A stretch of 64,000 nt of DNA from Hyphomicrobiales bacterium (GTDB taxonomy: Bacteria; Pseudomonadota; Alphaproteobacteria; Rhizobiales; Xanthobacteraceae): NCBI GenBank assembly GCA_023269635.1, contig JAHFPN010000001.1, positions 1 through 64,000 of the forward strand. The letters are read 5' to 3'. The notes under the pieces are model-generated. The model had not been told where the DNA came from, ran no database searches, and saw nothing but the letters and a program-made list of their open reading frames with translations. The position numbers and the translations under genes were made by a program. Of the stretch, positions 48,290 to 56,390 are shown piece after piece; the first letter of the stretch is position 1, and every line of letters starts with the position of its first letter.

Positions 48290-48293
<4 letters not shown>
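47247..48293 (-). CDS. Dpp/Opp-type ABC importer ATPase (DppF/OppF)
   Basis: A 348-residue ATPase with Walker A GESGSGKTT, FQDPNSALDPRMT, signature ISGGQKQRANIARAL, Walker B LIVCDEVVAALDVS and H-loop ISHDLRVV. The C-terminal oligo_HPY region carries CRFHTRCPLAVAECAQ, a Cys set typical of the iron-sulphur-binding tail in some OppF/DppF. The start overlaps the preceding ATPase stop. Confidence 0.93.
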
Positions 48294-49330
<1,037 letters not shown>

Positions 49331-49451
49331 GGGCCAAGCGCGTTTCCGGAATGATTTATCGCATAGCGCGCCGCGCTTGATAAGGAGCCGGCGAAGCGCG
49401 GTTTCTTCGACCTTCGCGCGAACCGAAATCGGGCGCGTCCGTTCGATCGCG

Positions 49452-50021
49452 CTAGCGCTCGAACAAATCGGGCCGCCGCAGCCGCAGCGTCTGCACCAGC
49501 GCGAGCGTCTTGATATCGGTGAGCTCGCCGGCGTCGGCCATTTCGGCAAGGCGCTGCAAGCCGATTTCGACCACGCTGATCCGCTCGTGTTCATCGGCGG
49601 ATCCGCCGCCGGGCGATATCCGGTCGGCCTCGGCATAGGCGGCGAGATAGAGGTCCATGCGCTCGGTCGAGAGGCCCGGCATGGTCCAGCCGGTCGCCAC
49701 GTGTTCCAGCGTCGCAAGCTTGAGACCGGCTTCCTCGAGCGCTTCGCGCCGCGCGGTGTCGCCCGCGCTTCCTCTCTCCACGATGCCGGCAATCGCCTCC
49801 AGGGTCTCTTCCTGGTTGCTGGCGAAAAACACCGGCGCGCGAAACTGGCGAACCAGGATCGCCGTCTTGCGGACCGGATCATAGGGCAGCACGCTGGCCG
49901 CGTTGCCGTGATCCTCGACCTCGCGGCGGACGCTCGTGGCATCGGCCAGGACGATTGTCAGCACCAGCAGCCGGCACCAGCCCTGGTACGCGGCTTTGGT
50001 TTCAACGATCTCGATCGGCAT
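49452..50021 (-). CDS. Nudix hydrolase, ADP-ribose/nucleotide-sugar pyrophosphatase type
   Basis: A 189-residue protein with the NudF/NudK layout: VLPYDPVRKTAILVRQFR, then a Nudix box. The box reads AGIVERGSAGDTARREALEEAGL. REALEEAG, which binds the metal, is intact, but the upstream conserved Glu is Ser and the spacing is one residue short. It probably hydrolyses a nucleoside-diphosphate derivative, possibly with altered metal binding. It stands alone, 121 bp beyond the Dpp operon start and divergent from the PRPP-synthase-like gene. Confidence 0.82.
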   Translation of the reverse strand: MPIEIVETKAAYQGWCRLLVLTIVLADATSVRREVEDHGNAASVLPYDPVRKTAILVRQFRAPVFFASNQEETLEAIAGIVERGSAGDTARREALEEAGLKLATLEHVATGWTMPGLSTERMDLYLAAYAEADRISPGGGSADEHERISVVEIGLQRLAEMADAGELTDIKTLALVQTLRLRRPDLFER

Positions 50022-50126
50022 TTTCTGCTTCCATGATCGCGGGCGGGATTGCCGGAGACGCCTCGCTATGGCGGAACCGCCGCGATCCCGCTAATTTTGC
50101 GCGGCTCTTGCCATGCGCGGCGCGAA

Positions 50127-50140
50127 TTGACCTGTCTCAA
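50127..50140 (+). promoter_or_regulatory. Degenerate FNR/FixK-like box upstream of the PRPP-synthase-like gene
   Basis: TTGACCTGTCTCAA differs from TTGAT-N4-ATCAA at two positions. Its centre is 58.5 bp before the ATG, so a -41 placement gives a leader of about 17 nt. Alone it is weak; it fits with four better sites in the next 6 kb. Confidence 0.4.
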
Positions 50141-50191
50141 GGCGGAAAGGGGTCCGGCGCCGCATTTTCCAAAGCATACTCGGCCAATCGC

Positions 50192-51226
50192 ATGACGACG
50201 ACACCTTCGATCTGGACACCGCGGGATGCCGCTTCGCATTCGGTCAACAGCGACCGGCTGCGGCTATTTGCGTTACAGGCGACGGCAGAGCTCGGCGCCG
50301 CGATCGCGCAAAGGCTCGGGGTCGCGCTTGCCGCCCATGAAGAGCGCGAATTCGAGGATGGCGAGCACAAGGCGCGCCCGCTCGATATTGTCCGCGGCAC
50401 CGACGTTTATGTCGTGCAAAGCCTGCACGGCGGGCCGCAACAAAGCGCCAACGACAAGCTGTGCCGGCTGCTGTTCTTCATCGGGGCGCTGAAAGATGCC
50501 GGCGCCGCGCAAGTGACCGCGGTCGTGCCCTATCTCTGCTACGCGCGCAAGGACCGCCGCACCAAGCCCAACGACCCGGTGACGACCCGCTACGTCGCCG
50601 CAATGTTCGAGGCGGTGGGGACCGACGCCTTGGTCACGCTCGAGGTACACAATCCGGTGGCGTTCGAGAACGCCTTCCGCTGCCGCACCGTCACGCTGAC
50701 GACGGCGCCGCTCTTCATCGAATTCGCCAAGACCCTCGGTGCCGAAAAACTCGCGGTCGTGTCGCCCGATCCGGGCGGCACCAAGCGGGCCGAGCTGTTC
50801 CGCGAAGCGCTGGAATTGGTCCTCGGCCGGCCGGTCGGCAAGGGCTTCGTAGACAAGCGTCGCAGCGCGGGCGTGCTGTCCGGCGATCTGTTCGTCGGCG
50901 AGGTCGCGGGCGCGACCGCGCTGATCGTCGACGACCTGATCAGCACCGGCCACACCCTGTTGCGCGCGGCGCGCGCGGTGCGGCAGGCCGGAGCGCCGAG
51001 CGTCATCGCGCTCGTCACCCACGGCCTGTTCATGCCGGGATCGGCCGACGTGCTGGCGGACGCGGCGATCGACCGGCTCGTGGTCACCGACGCGGTGCCT
51101 GCGTTCCGGCTCAAGCCGGGCCCGGCGCGCGAAAAGATCGTGACGCTGCCGGCCGCGCCGCTGCTGGCCGAGACCATCCGCCGTCTGCACGGAAACGGCT
51201 CGCTCACGGATCTCCTGGTCTTCTGA
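50192..51226 (+). CDS. Ribose-phosphate pyrophosphokinase-like protein
   Basis: A 344-residue PRPP-synthase-fold protein: N-terminal domain with PYLCYARKDRRTKP, matching the family's flexible loop, and the PRPP-binding loop IVDDLISTGHTLLRAA. The family's usual DLHxxQxQGFF segment is instead LEVHNPVAFENAF, so it is a divergent member, distinct from housekeeping Prs. The track start (49955) is a shadow; ATG 50192 begins the protein. The downstream convergent gene overlaps its 3' end by 23 bp. It probably makes PRPP or a related diphosphate, perhaps with the phosphoribosyltransferase at 53075. Confidence 0.82.
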   Translation: MTTTPSIWTPRDAASHSVNSDRLRLFALQATAELGAAIAQRLGVALAAHEEREFEDGEHKARPLDIVRGTDVYVVQSLHGGPQQSANDKLCRLLFFIGALKDAGAAQVTAVVPYLCYARKDRRTKPNDPVTTRYVAAMFEAVGTDALVTLEVHNPVAFENAFRCRTVTLTTAPLFIEFAKTLGAEKLAVVSPDPGGTKRAELFREALELVLGRPVGKGFVDKRRSAGVLSGDLFVGEVAGATALIVDDLISTGHTLLRAARAVRQAGAPSVIALVTHGLFMPGSADVLADAAIDRLVVTDAVPAFRLKPGPAREKIVTLPAAPLLAETIRRLHGNGSLTDLLVF

Positions 51227-52259
51227 GGATGCGTTCGATCCGCACCGCGTCTCTAGCGGCAAGGCTCAGGTAGGTGCGCGCGAGCGCCGGCCATTTTTCC
51301 GGCGTGCGCGGGTTCGGCTCCAGGAGATGCGCGATCGCCAAGCGCGCCCTGAGCGTCGCGCGATGGCAGCGATAGAACGTGAACAGCTCCTCGCTCGGCC
51401 CGTCGCGCAGCGCCCGGCCGATGTGGCGCTTGATGTAGTCCCCGGCCCAGGCGGCGCCGAGCCGCTCGCATTCCAGGCTCAGATAAGCGATCTCGTCGAA
51501 CGGGTCGACCGCGCGAAGGCGCGGGTTGAATTCCAGGCAGTCGATGATCTTGACCGAATCCCCGAGCCAGATGTGTTCCGGCCTGAGATCGCCGTGCCCG
51601 TCCACGATGCGACGGTGGCGGACGCGGTCGGCGAGCATCCTGGCGCGGCGGGCGAGGAAGCGGCGCTGGACCGCGTCCAGGTGCTGAACGATCCCGGGCG
51701 GAATATCGAGCCGCGGGTGGAGCAGGCCGCTGCGGTTTTCGGCGAGGCTGCGCTGCCATTCGGCGAGATGCATCGCCGGGGAGAAATAGACGCGCGCCGC
51801 TTGCCGGTAGAATCGGACCAGCGTCGCGACCAGCCGGTCCAGCTGCCAGGTTTCGAGCCGGCGCTCGGCGATGCTGCGATCGAGCATGTTGCGCTCGTCG
51901 AGCCGCCGCATCACCACCAGCCAGTCGATTGTGGTCCCGCTCCCGCCGATGGCGAGCCCGGCCGCCGAGCTCACGAGCGGCGCCACCTCGAGATAGACGT
52001 CCGGTGCGAGCCGCCGGTTCAGCCGCAGCTCGGCCCGGCACGCGGCTTCGCGCCGCGCCAGCGTGGAGAAGTCGAGATAAGGAAAGTGAACCGGCTTTTT
52101 CAGCTTGTAGACCGTGTCGCCGGCCAGAAACACCCACGACATGTGGGTCTCCCGAGTGCTCACCTCGGCCGGACGCCGCGGGTAGGCCTCGGCCCGGCTC
52201 AGGAATTCCACCTTCGCCGCGAGCGTCGGCTCAGGAACGATCTCGGCGCTGTCGTGCAC
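51204..52259 (-). CDS. COG2187-type kinase (aminoglycoside phosphotransferase fold)
   Basis: A 351-residue protein kinase-like fold protein. The N-terminal VYKLKKPVHFPYLDFS segment, Brenner-type catalytic loop IVDGHGDLRPEHIWL and the following metal motif region IIDCLEFNPRLRAVDPFDEIAYL are the marks of COG2187. Substrate is unknown; family members are usually not antibiotic-resistance enzymes. It starts at GTG. A perfect FNR-type palindrome is centred 51.5 bp upstream and shared with the divergent hydrolase gene. Confidence 0.85.
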   Translation of the reverse strand: MHDSAEIVPEPTLAAKVEFLSRAEAYPRRPAEVSTRETHMSWVFLAGDTVYKLKKPVHFPYLDFSTLARREAACRAELRLNRRLAPDVYLEVAPLVSSAAGLAIGGSGTTIDWLVVMRRLDERNMLDRSIAERRLETWQLDRLVATLVRFYRQAARVYFSPAMHLAEWQRSLAENRSGLLHPRLDIPPGIVQHLDAVQRRFLARRARMLADRVRHRRIVDGHGDLRPEHIWLGDSVKIIDCLEFNPRLRAVDPFDEIAYLSLECERLGAAWAGDYIKRHIGRALRDGPSEELFTFYRCHRATLRARLAIAHLLEPNPRTPEKWPALARTYLSLAARDAVRIERILRRPGDP

Positions 52260-52303
52260 GGAGAAACCCCGAGAAAATATGGCGCGTTGCCCGGCGCGGG
52301 CAG

Positions 52304-52317
52304 TTGATCCCGATCAA
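52304..52317. promoter_or_regulatory. Perfect FNR/FixK box in a symmetric divergent promoter
   Basis: TTGATCCCGATCAA is a perfect match to TTGAT-N4-ATCAA. Its centre is 51.5 bp from both the GTG at 52259 and the ATG at 52362. On the right a TATTCT -10 (52339-52344) stands at the spacing expected for a class II site, and on the left CATATT lies at the matching position. Both mRNAs would have leaders of about ten bases. The site is seen directly; the activator is inferred. Confidence 0.75.
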
Positions 52318-52361
52318 TCCGCGGCTCCCGCCGGGCCATATTCTATTGCAAGGAGAACGCC

Positions 52362-53066
52362 ATGGTAGCGCCCGCGATGATTTCCAGGGCATCCGACGCC
52401 AAGGCCGGAAGGATCGAGAGCCGCGAGGTGCGCATCCCGCCGCTCGGCCTCGCCGGCACGCTTCAAATGCCGGCTGCGGCGAAGGCGCTCGTCGTCTTCG
52501 CGCACGGCAGCGGATCGAGCCGCTTCAGCCCGCGCAACACCATGGTAGCGAGCGCGCTGAACGCGAAGGGCATCGCCACGCTCCTGTTCGATCTCCTGAC
52601 CCTCGAGGAGGAGGATAACCGCGCCAGGGTGTTCGACATCCCGTTGCTCGCCGACCGGCTGACCAACGTCATCCGTTGGATCGATCAGGAGGCCAAGCTG
52701 GAGCCGCTTCCGCTCGGCCTGTTCGGTGCCAGCACCGGCGCGGCCGCCGCGCTGGTTGCCGCCGCGAGCCTCGGCGACCGCGTCGGCGCGGTGGTTTCCC
52801 GCGGCGGCCGCCCCGATCTCGCCGGCGCCGCGCTCGAAACCGTGCGCGCTCCGACGCTCTTGATCGTCGGCGGCGCCGATTCCGGCGTGATCGAGCTGAA
52901 CGAAGCGGCGCTTCAGCGGCTGAGGGCGCCGAAGGCCCTCGAAATCGTCCCGGGTGCCAGCCATCTTTTTCCCGAACCCGGCGCGCTGGAAGCGGTGATC
53001 GCGCACGCCACGCGCTGGTTCCTGCACCATCTCGGCTCGAGCCGCGCCGCTGCAAGCGCGAGCTAG
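52362..53066 (+). CDS. Alpha/beta-hydrolase (dienelactone-hydrolase-like)
   Basis: A 234-residue hydrolase with VVFAHGSGSSRFSPRN, nucleophile elbow GLFGASTGAAAAL, an acid-bearing segment LIVGGADSGVIELN and catalytic His in GASHLFPEPGAL. No signal peptide. AGGAG precedes the ATG. Similar hydrolases are often joined to or located beside phosphoribosyltransferases, as here (8 bp). Their substrate is not known. Confidence 0.87.
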   Translation: MVAPAMISRASDAKAGRIESREVRIPPLGLAGTLQMPAAAKALVVFAHGSGSSRFSPRNTMVASALNAKGIATLLFDLLTLEEEDNRARVFDIPLLADRLTNVIRWIDQEAKLEPLPLGLFGASTGAAAALVAAASLGDRVGAVVSRGGRPDLAGAALETVRAPTLLIVGGADSGVIELNEAALQRLRAPKALEIVPGASHLFPEPGALEAVIAHATRWFLHHLGSSRAAASAS

Positions 53067-53074
53067 GGGCAGCT

Positions 53075-53749
53075 ATGCCGTTTCGTGATCGCTCGGAAGC
53101 CGGCGGCAAGCTCGCCGCGGCGCTCGCCAAGTACAAAGGCCAGCGCCCGATCATATTCGCGCTGCCGCGCGGCGGCGTGCCGGTCGCGGCGGAAGTCGCG
53201 GCCGCCCTCGATGCGCCGCTCGACTTGATTCTGGTGCGCAAGATCGGAGTGCCGTTTCAGCCGGAGCTCGCGATGGGCGCGGTCGTCGACGGCGGCGAGC
53301 CCATCACGGTGCGGAACGAGGACGTCATCCGCATGGGCGGGATCAGCGAAACCGAGTTCGAGGCGGTGCGCGACCGGGAGCTGGCCGAGATCGACCGCCG
53401 CCGCAAGCGCTACCTCGGCGACCGGCCGCACCCGGAGGTCGCCGGCGGGGTCGCGATCGTGATCGACGACGGGATCGCCACCGGTGCCACCATTCGCGCC
53501 GCGCTGCGCGCCACCCGCATGCGCAAGCCGAAAGCGCTCGTGCTGGCGGTGCCGGTGGCGCCGACCCGCACGCTCGAGGAGTTGCGCGGCGAAGCCGACG
53601 AAATCGTGTGCCTGGAGGATTACGAGCCGTTCGGCGCGATCGGATTCTTCTATTCCGACTTCCGCCAGGTTTCCGACCAGGAGGTGGCCGACATGCTGGC
53701 GCGCTTCCCGCCGAAGCCCGCCGCGAGCGTGGCGCAGCCCGCGGCATGA
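53075..53749 (+). CDS. Phosphoribosyltransferase-domain protein
   Basis: A 224-residue type-I PRTase with FALPRGGVPVAAEVA, VRKIGVPFQPELAMGAV and the PRPP-binding loop VIVIDDGIATGATIRAAL. It is the second gene of a two-gene FixK-box transcript with the hydrolase. The longer track ORF starts inside the hydrolase gene. A link with the PRPP-synthase-like protein 2 kb away is suggested by shared substrate. The base or acceptor is unknown. Confidence 0.88.
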   Translation: MPFRDRSEAGGKLAAALAKYKGQRPIIFALPRGGVPVAAEVAAALDAPLDLILVRKIGVPFQPELAMGAVVDGGEPITVRNEDVIRMGGISETEFEAVRDRELAEIDRRRKRYLGDRPHPEVAGGVAIVIDDGIATGATIRAALRATRMRKPKALVLAVPVAPTRTLEELRGEADEIVCLEDYEPFGAIGFFYSDFRQVSDQEVADMLARFPPKPAASVAQPAA

Positions 53750-53780
53750 GCGGCTCGCCGATCCTGAAGCTCGAGAAAAT

Positions 53781-54245
53781 TCACTTTCGCCGTTCGTAGA
53801 CGCCGACGAGGGTTGCCTCGGCGAGGGCGTGCTGTTGCGCCGCGCGCGCGACCTCCGCGCACGAAGGTTGCTTCGGCAGCTTCAGATGATCGATCGAGAG
53901 CGCCAGCAGCCGGAAGCGGTAGCGATGCGGGCCATGGCCGCGCGGAGGGCACGGCCCGCCGTACCCCGGCCGTCGAAAATCGTTGATCGCCTGCTCGAAG
54001 CCGCTTCTCGCGTCGTGCGGTGCCACCGCCTCCGCGAGCCCGCTGTGGCCGGCCGCGATGTCGTAGATCGCCCAATGGTGCCAGGTGCCGCCGGGCGCGT
54101 CCGGGTCGTCGCAAGTGAGCGCGAAGCTGCGGGCCCCGGCGGGCACTTCGCTCCACTCGAGCGGCGGCGACAGGTCCTCGCCGTCGCAGGTGAACCGACG
54201 CGGGATCGCGCTTCCGGGTTCGAAGGCACTCGAGCTCAAGCGCAT
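53781..54245 (-). CDS. YbhB/YbcL-family PEBP-like protein
   Basis: A 154-residue phosphatidylethanolamine-binding-protein fold. IPRRFTCDGEDLSPPLEW, the anion-pocket CDDPDAPGGTWHHWAIYDI and the PCPPRGHGPHRYRFRLLAL segment are all conserved. No signal peptide. ATG 54245 begins at the first strand; the track extension is a shadow. An FNR-like box is centred 65 bp upstream. Bacterial functions of the family are poorly defined. Confidence 0.9.
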   Translation of the reverse strand: MRLSSSAFEPGSAIPRRFTCDGEDLSPPLEWSEVPAGARSFALTCDDPDAPGGTWHHWAIYDIAAGHSGLAEAVAPHDARSGFEQAINDFRRPGYGGPCPPRGHGPHRYRFRLLALSIDHLKLPKQPSCAEVARAAQQHALAEATLVGVYERRK

Positions 54246-54303
54246 CGCGCCCTCCGCCCATTGATCAAGATCGCAACGATGCTCTCGCCGGACGCGAAAA
54301 TGA

Positions 54304-54317
54304 TTGACGCGGATCAA
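54304..54317 (-). promoter_or_regulatory. FNR/FixK-like box upstream of the PEBP gene
   Basis: TTGACGCGGATCAA matches TTGAT-N4-ATCAA at nine of ten positions. Its centre lies 65.5 bp before the PEBP ATG, giving a leader of about 24 nt at the usual -41 spacing. Confidence 0.6.
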
Positions 54318-54352
54318 TCGCGCCGAGGGCGCGTAGCGCGACGTGGGCCGTG

Positions 54353-54916
54353 CTAGTTCCGGGTCAATTCTTCCGGCCGCGTCTCCAGCGGGACCGAAGC
54401 GAGCACCTGGTACCCGGCGCCGCCCGGCGGCGGCGAGCGAAAGAGCTCGACCGTCCGCACCGGCTGCACCAGAGCCAGTTTCTGGTCCAACGGATTCTTT
54501 CGCGCGATCAGCGAGCCTTGCTTCGGGATGCGCGCGAGCGTGACGTGCGGCAAGAACGGCCTTTCCTCGTTCTGCCCGAACGCGTCGAGCAGAAGTTTCT
54601 TCAAGCGCGCGAGCTCGGCGTCGGGCGCGCATTCGACCCATAGTAACCGCGGCCGTTTCGGATTCGGGCCGTAGCACAGGCGCTCGAATGCAAGCGAAAG
54701 CGGGCGCGCGCCCTGCACGGCACGGCGCAGCTTGTCGAGGGTCGCCGGGATCTCGGTCTCGTTCCACGGCGGCACCAGCGTGAGATGGAGATCGGCTGCC
54801 GGCACCAGCCGGACCGAGAAACGCTCGAGCGGCCGTGCGCGCTCGGCGAGCTCGCGCGCGATTTCGGGTGCAACCCTGATGCCGATGAAGACGCGGGCCG
54901 CCTGATCCTGGTTCAT
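54353..54916 (-). CDS. thpR: RNA 2',3'-cyclic phosphodiesterase (2'-5' RNA ligase family)
   Basis: A 187-residue 2H phosphoesterase with both catalytic HxT/Sx motifs, ADLHLTLVP (about residue 43) and LPHVTLARI (about 124), and an N-terminal RVFIGIRVAPEIA. ThpR hydrolyses 2',3'-cyclic phosphate ends of RNA and can ligate tRNA halves in vitro. It lies on the same strand between the 86-aa unknown gene and the PEBP gene. Confidence 0.93.
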   Translation of the reverse strand: MNQDQAARVFIGIRVAPEIARELAERARPLERFSVRLVPAADLHLTLVPPWNETEIPATLDKLRRAVQGARPLSLAFERLCYGPNPKRPRLLWVECAPDAELARLKKLLLDAFGQNEERPFLPHVTLARIPKQGSLIARKNPLDQKLALVQPVRTVELFRSPPPGGAGYQVLASVPLETRPEELTRN

Positions 54917-54949
54917 TGCGCGAAAAATCCCGGGGCTCTTACCGGCGCG

Positions 54950-55210
54950 CTAGCGCGGCGCGGGAGCGGGCGTTTGCGCGGCCTCGGCTCGGGCATCGCG
55001 AAACAGGGTGAGCTCCCATTCCGCGCGAGGCTCGTCGAGGCGCAGGATGTAGAGATTTCCGTCTTCGCCCCGAACCTTGAAATAGCGGTAGTCGGCCCCC
55101 TGCCATTGATCGAGCGTCTCGGCCACTGCGACCTGGCGCCCGTCGAAATCGATCATCCGGGGCGTCTCCGTCCCCTGATCGTCGACGCGGCTTTCGACTC
55201 GAATGCGCAT
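54950..55210 (-). CDS. Small hypothetical protein of the FixK-box island
   Basis: An 86-residue, probably beta-rich protein (MRIRVESRVDDQGTETPRMI) with aromatic strands QWQGADYRYFKVRGEDGNLYILRLD and a Pro/Ala tail. No signal peptide. ATG 55210 is preferred to the upstream codon at 55234. A TTGAC-N4-GTCAA palindrome lies 107 bp upstream. I do not recognise the family; the pattern suggests a small sandwich or SH3-like fold. Confidence 0.6.
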   Translation of the reverse strand: MRIRVESRVDDQGTETPRMIDFDGRQVAVAETLDQWQGADYRYFKVRGEDGNLYILRLDEPRAEWELTLFRDARAEAAQTPAPAPR

Positions 55211-55316
55211 GGTTTCGCCGCCTGTTGCCGGCACCGCACGGTCGCGGACCGAGGCAGACCTTAACCGCCAATCCGGCCTCGATTATTTCCTTTGACGGCA
55301 ACGCGCGGGCGCCGCC

Positions 55317-55330
55317 TTGACCCACGTCAA
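55317..55330 (-). promoter_or_regulatory. FNR/FixK-like palindrome upstream of the 86-aa gene
   Basis: TTGACCCACGTCAA is a perfect palindrome in its half-sites, each differing by one base from TTGAT/ATCAA. It lies 49 bp from a perfect box facing hsp20, so the two may serve the divergent transcripts separately. Confidence 0.5.
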
Positions 55331-55365
55331 CCGGATGATCGGCATTCCGGGCACCCCCGAAACAT

Positions 55366-55379
55366 TTGATCGGGATCAA
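55366..55379 (+). promoter_or_regulatory. Perfect FNR/FixK box upstream of hsp20
   Basis: TTGATCGGGATCAA fully matches the FNR/FixK consensus. Its centre is 87.5 bp before the hsp20 ATG, giving a start near 55414 and a leader of about 46 nt. Small heat-shock genes are known FixK targets in rhizobia. Confidence 0.7.
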
Positions 55380-55459
55380 AGCCGATCGCGGCGGGGAGCG
55401 GTTTGCTTGCAGCAAGCGGAATCTTCGGTTGTTGCGAACCTGCAGAGGAGGATTGGGCC

Positions 55460-56002
55460 ATGGCCGAAGCAGCCACAAAACTTCCAATCAAGACCGAGAA
55501 GAAGGAGGCCGAGCGCTCGGCGGCGCCCGGCGAATGGAGGCCGTTCGAAAGCCTCCGGCGCGAAGTCGATCGCCTGTTCGACGACTTCCAGCCGGGATCT
55601 TGGCGCCTGCCCTTCGGGCGCACGGCATTCGACGTCGAGCCGCTGTGGCGGACCGAGCTCAAGTGGGGCGCGACGCCGGCGGTCAATATCGTCGAGCACG
55701 ACAAGCAGTATGAGATCACGGCCGAGCTGCCGGGGATGGACGAGAGCAATATCGACGTCCGCTACTCCGACGGCATGATCACGATCAAAGGCGAGAAGAC
55801 CGAGGAGAAGGAGGAAAAGAAGAAGGACTACTATCTCTCGGAGCGCCGCTACGGCTCCTTCCAGCGCTCGTTCCGCGTGCCGGACGGCGTCGATGCCGAC
55901 AAGATCGAGGCCATTCTCAAGAACGGCGTGCTCACGCTGACGCTGCCGAAGTCGCCCGAGGCGCAGAAGAAGGAAAAGAAAATCTCGATCCGCAAGAGCT
56001 GA
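55460..56002 (+). CDS. Hsp20/alpha-crystallin small heat-shock protein
   Basis: A 180-residue small heat-shock protein: variable N-terminal part with FESLRREVDRLFDDF, then the alpha-crystallin domain (about 73-170) with YEITAELPGMDESNIDV, ERRYGSFQRSFRVP and GVLTLTLPKSPEA. ATP-independent holdase that forms oligomers. GAGGAGGA lies upstream of ATG 55460. A perfect FNR/FixK box precedes it, and a long hairpin follows. Confidence 0.95.
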   Translation: MAEAATKLPIKTEKKEAERSAAPGEWRPFESLRREVDRLFDDFQPGSWRLPFGRTAFDVEPLWRTELKWGATPAVNIVEHDKQYEITAELPGMDESNIDVRYSDGMITIKGEKTEEKEEKKKDYYLSERRYGSFQRSFRVPDGVDADKIEAILKNGVLTLTLPKSPEAQKKEKKISIRKS

Positions 56003-56056
56003 GAGAACTCGCGACCGACGCGCGGGCTCTCCGTCAACGGTCTTTCGCCGATCCCG

Positions 56057-56090
56057 GTCCCGGGCGCTGGTCTTCGACAGCGCCCGGGAC
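56057..56090 (+). other. Perfect 13-bp hairpin between hsp20 and hicA-like gene
   Basis: GTCCCGGGCGCTG pairs exactly with CAGCGCCCGGGAC around an eight-base loop. It lies 55 bases after the hsp20 stop. No T-run follows, so it may stabilise the hsp20 mRNA 3' end or separate it from the toxin-like gene by partial termination. Confidence 0.7.
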
Positions 56091-56126
56091 GCGGGGAGGG
56101 GTTGGCACGCAGGGAGTACGGTCAAG

Positions 56127-56363
56127 ATGGAAAGCGCGACATTCCGGAAGTGGCTGGCCGAACGGGGCTGCCGCTTCGATCATCACGAGCAGGAGACGCG
56201 CGGCGAGGGTCACGCGGTCTTGACCATTCACCGTGAAGGCAAGAGCGCCAAGCTCTCGTTGGTCGGATCGCGGGACAACCTCGATCCGCGCGCGGTGCGC
56301 CAAGTTTGCGAGCAGCTCGCTCTCGATTGGCGTGAGCTGCCGGGGCCGAAGAGTCGGGTCTGA
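56127..56363 (+). CDS. HicA-like mRNA-interferase-family protein without HicB partner
   Basis: A 78-residue protein with the HicA dsRBD-like pattern: FRKWLAERGCRFD, then GEGHAVLTIHREGK with the conserved catalytic-type His (His29), LSLVGSRDNLDPRAVRQVCEQLAL. HicA toxins cleave translated mRNA; HicB normally neutralises them. No hicB-like ORF lies on either side, since the next gene is convergent capA. A GGGAG site precedes the ATG. Missing antitoxin suggests a domesticated or inactive member, or an antitoxin elsewhere. Confidence 0.72.
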   Translation: MESATFRKWLAERGCRFDHHEQETRGEGHAVLTIHREGKSAKLSLVGSRDNLDPRAVRQVCEQLALDWRELPGPKSRV

Positions 56364-56390
56364 ATTTTCCCGCGCGCCACTGCTATCGGG

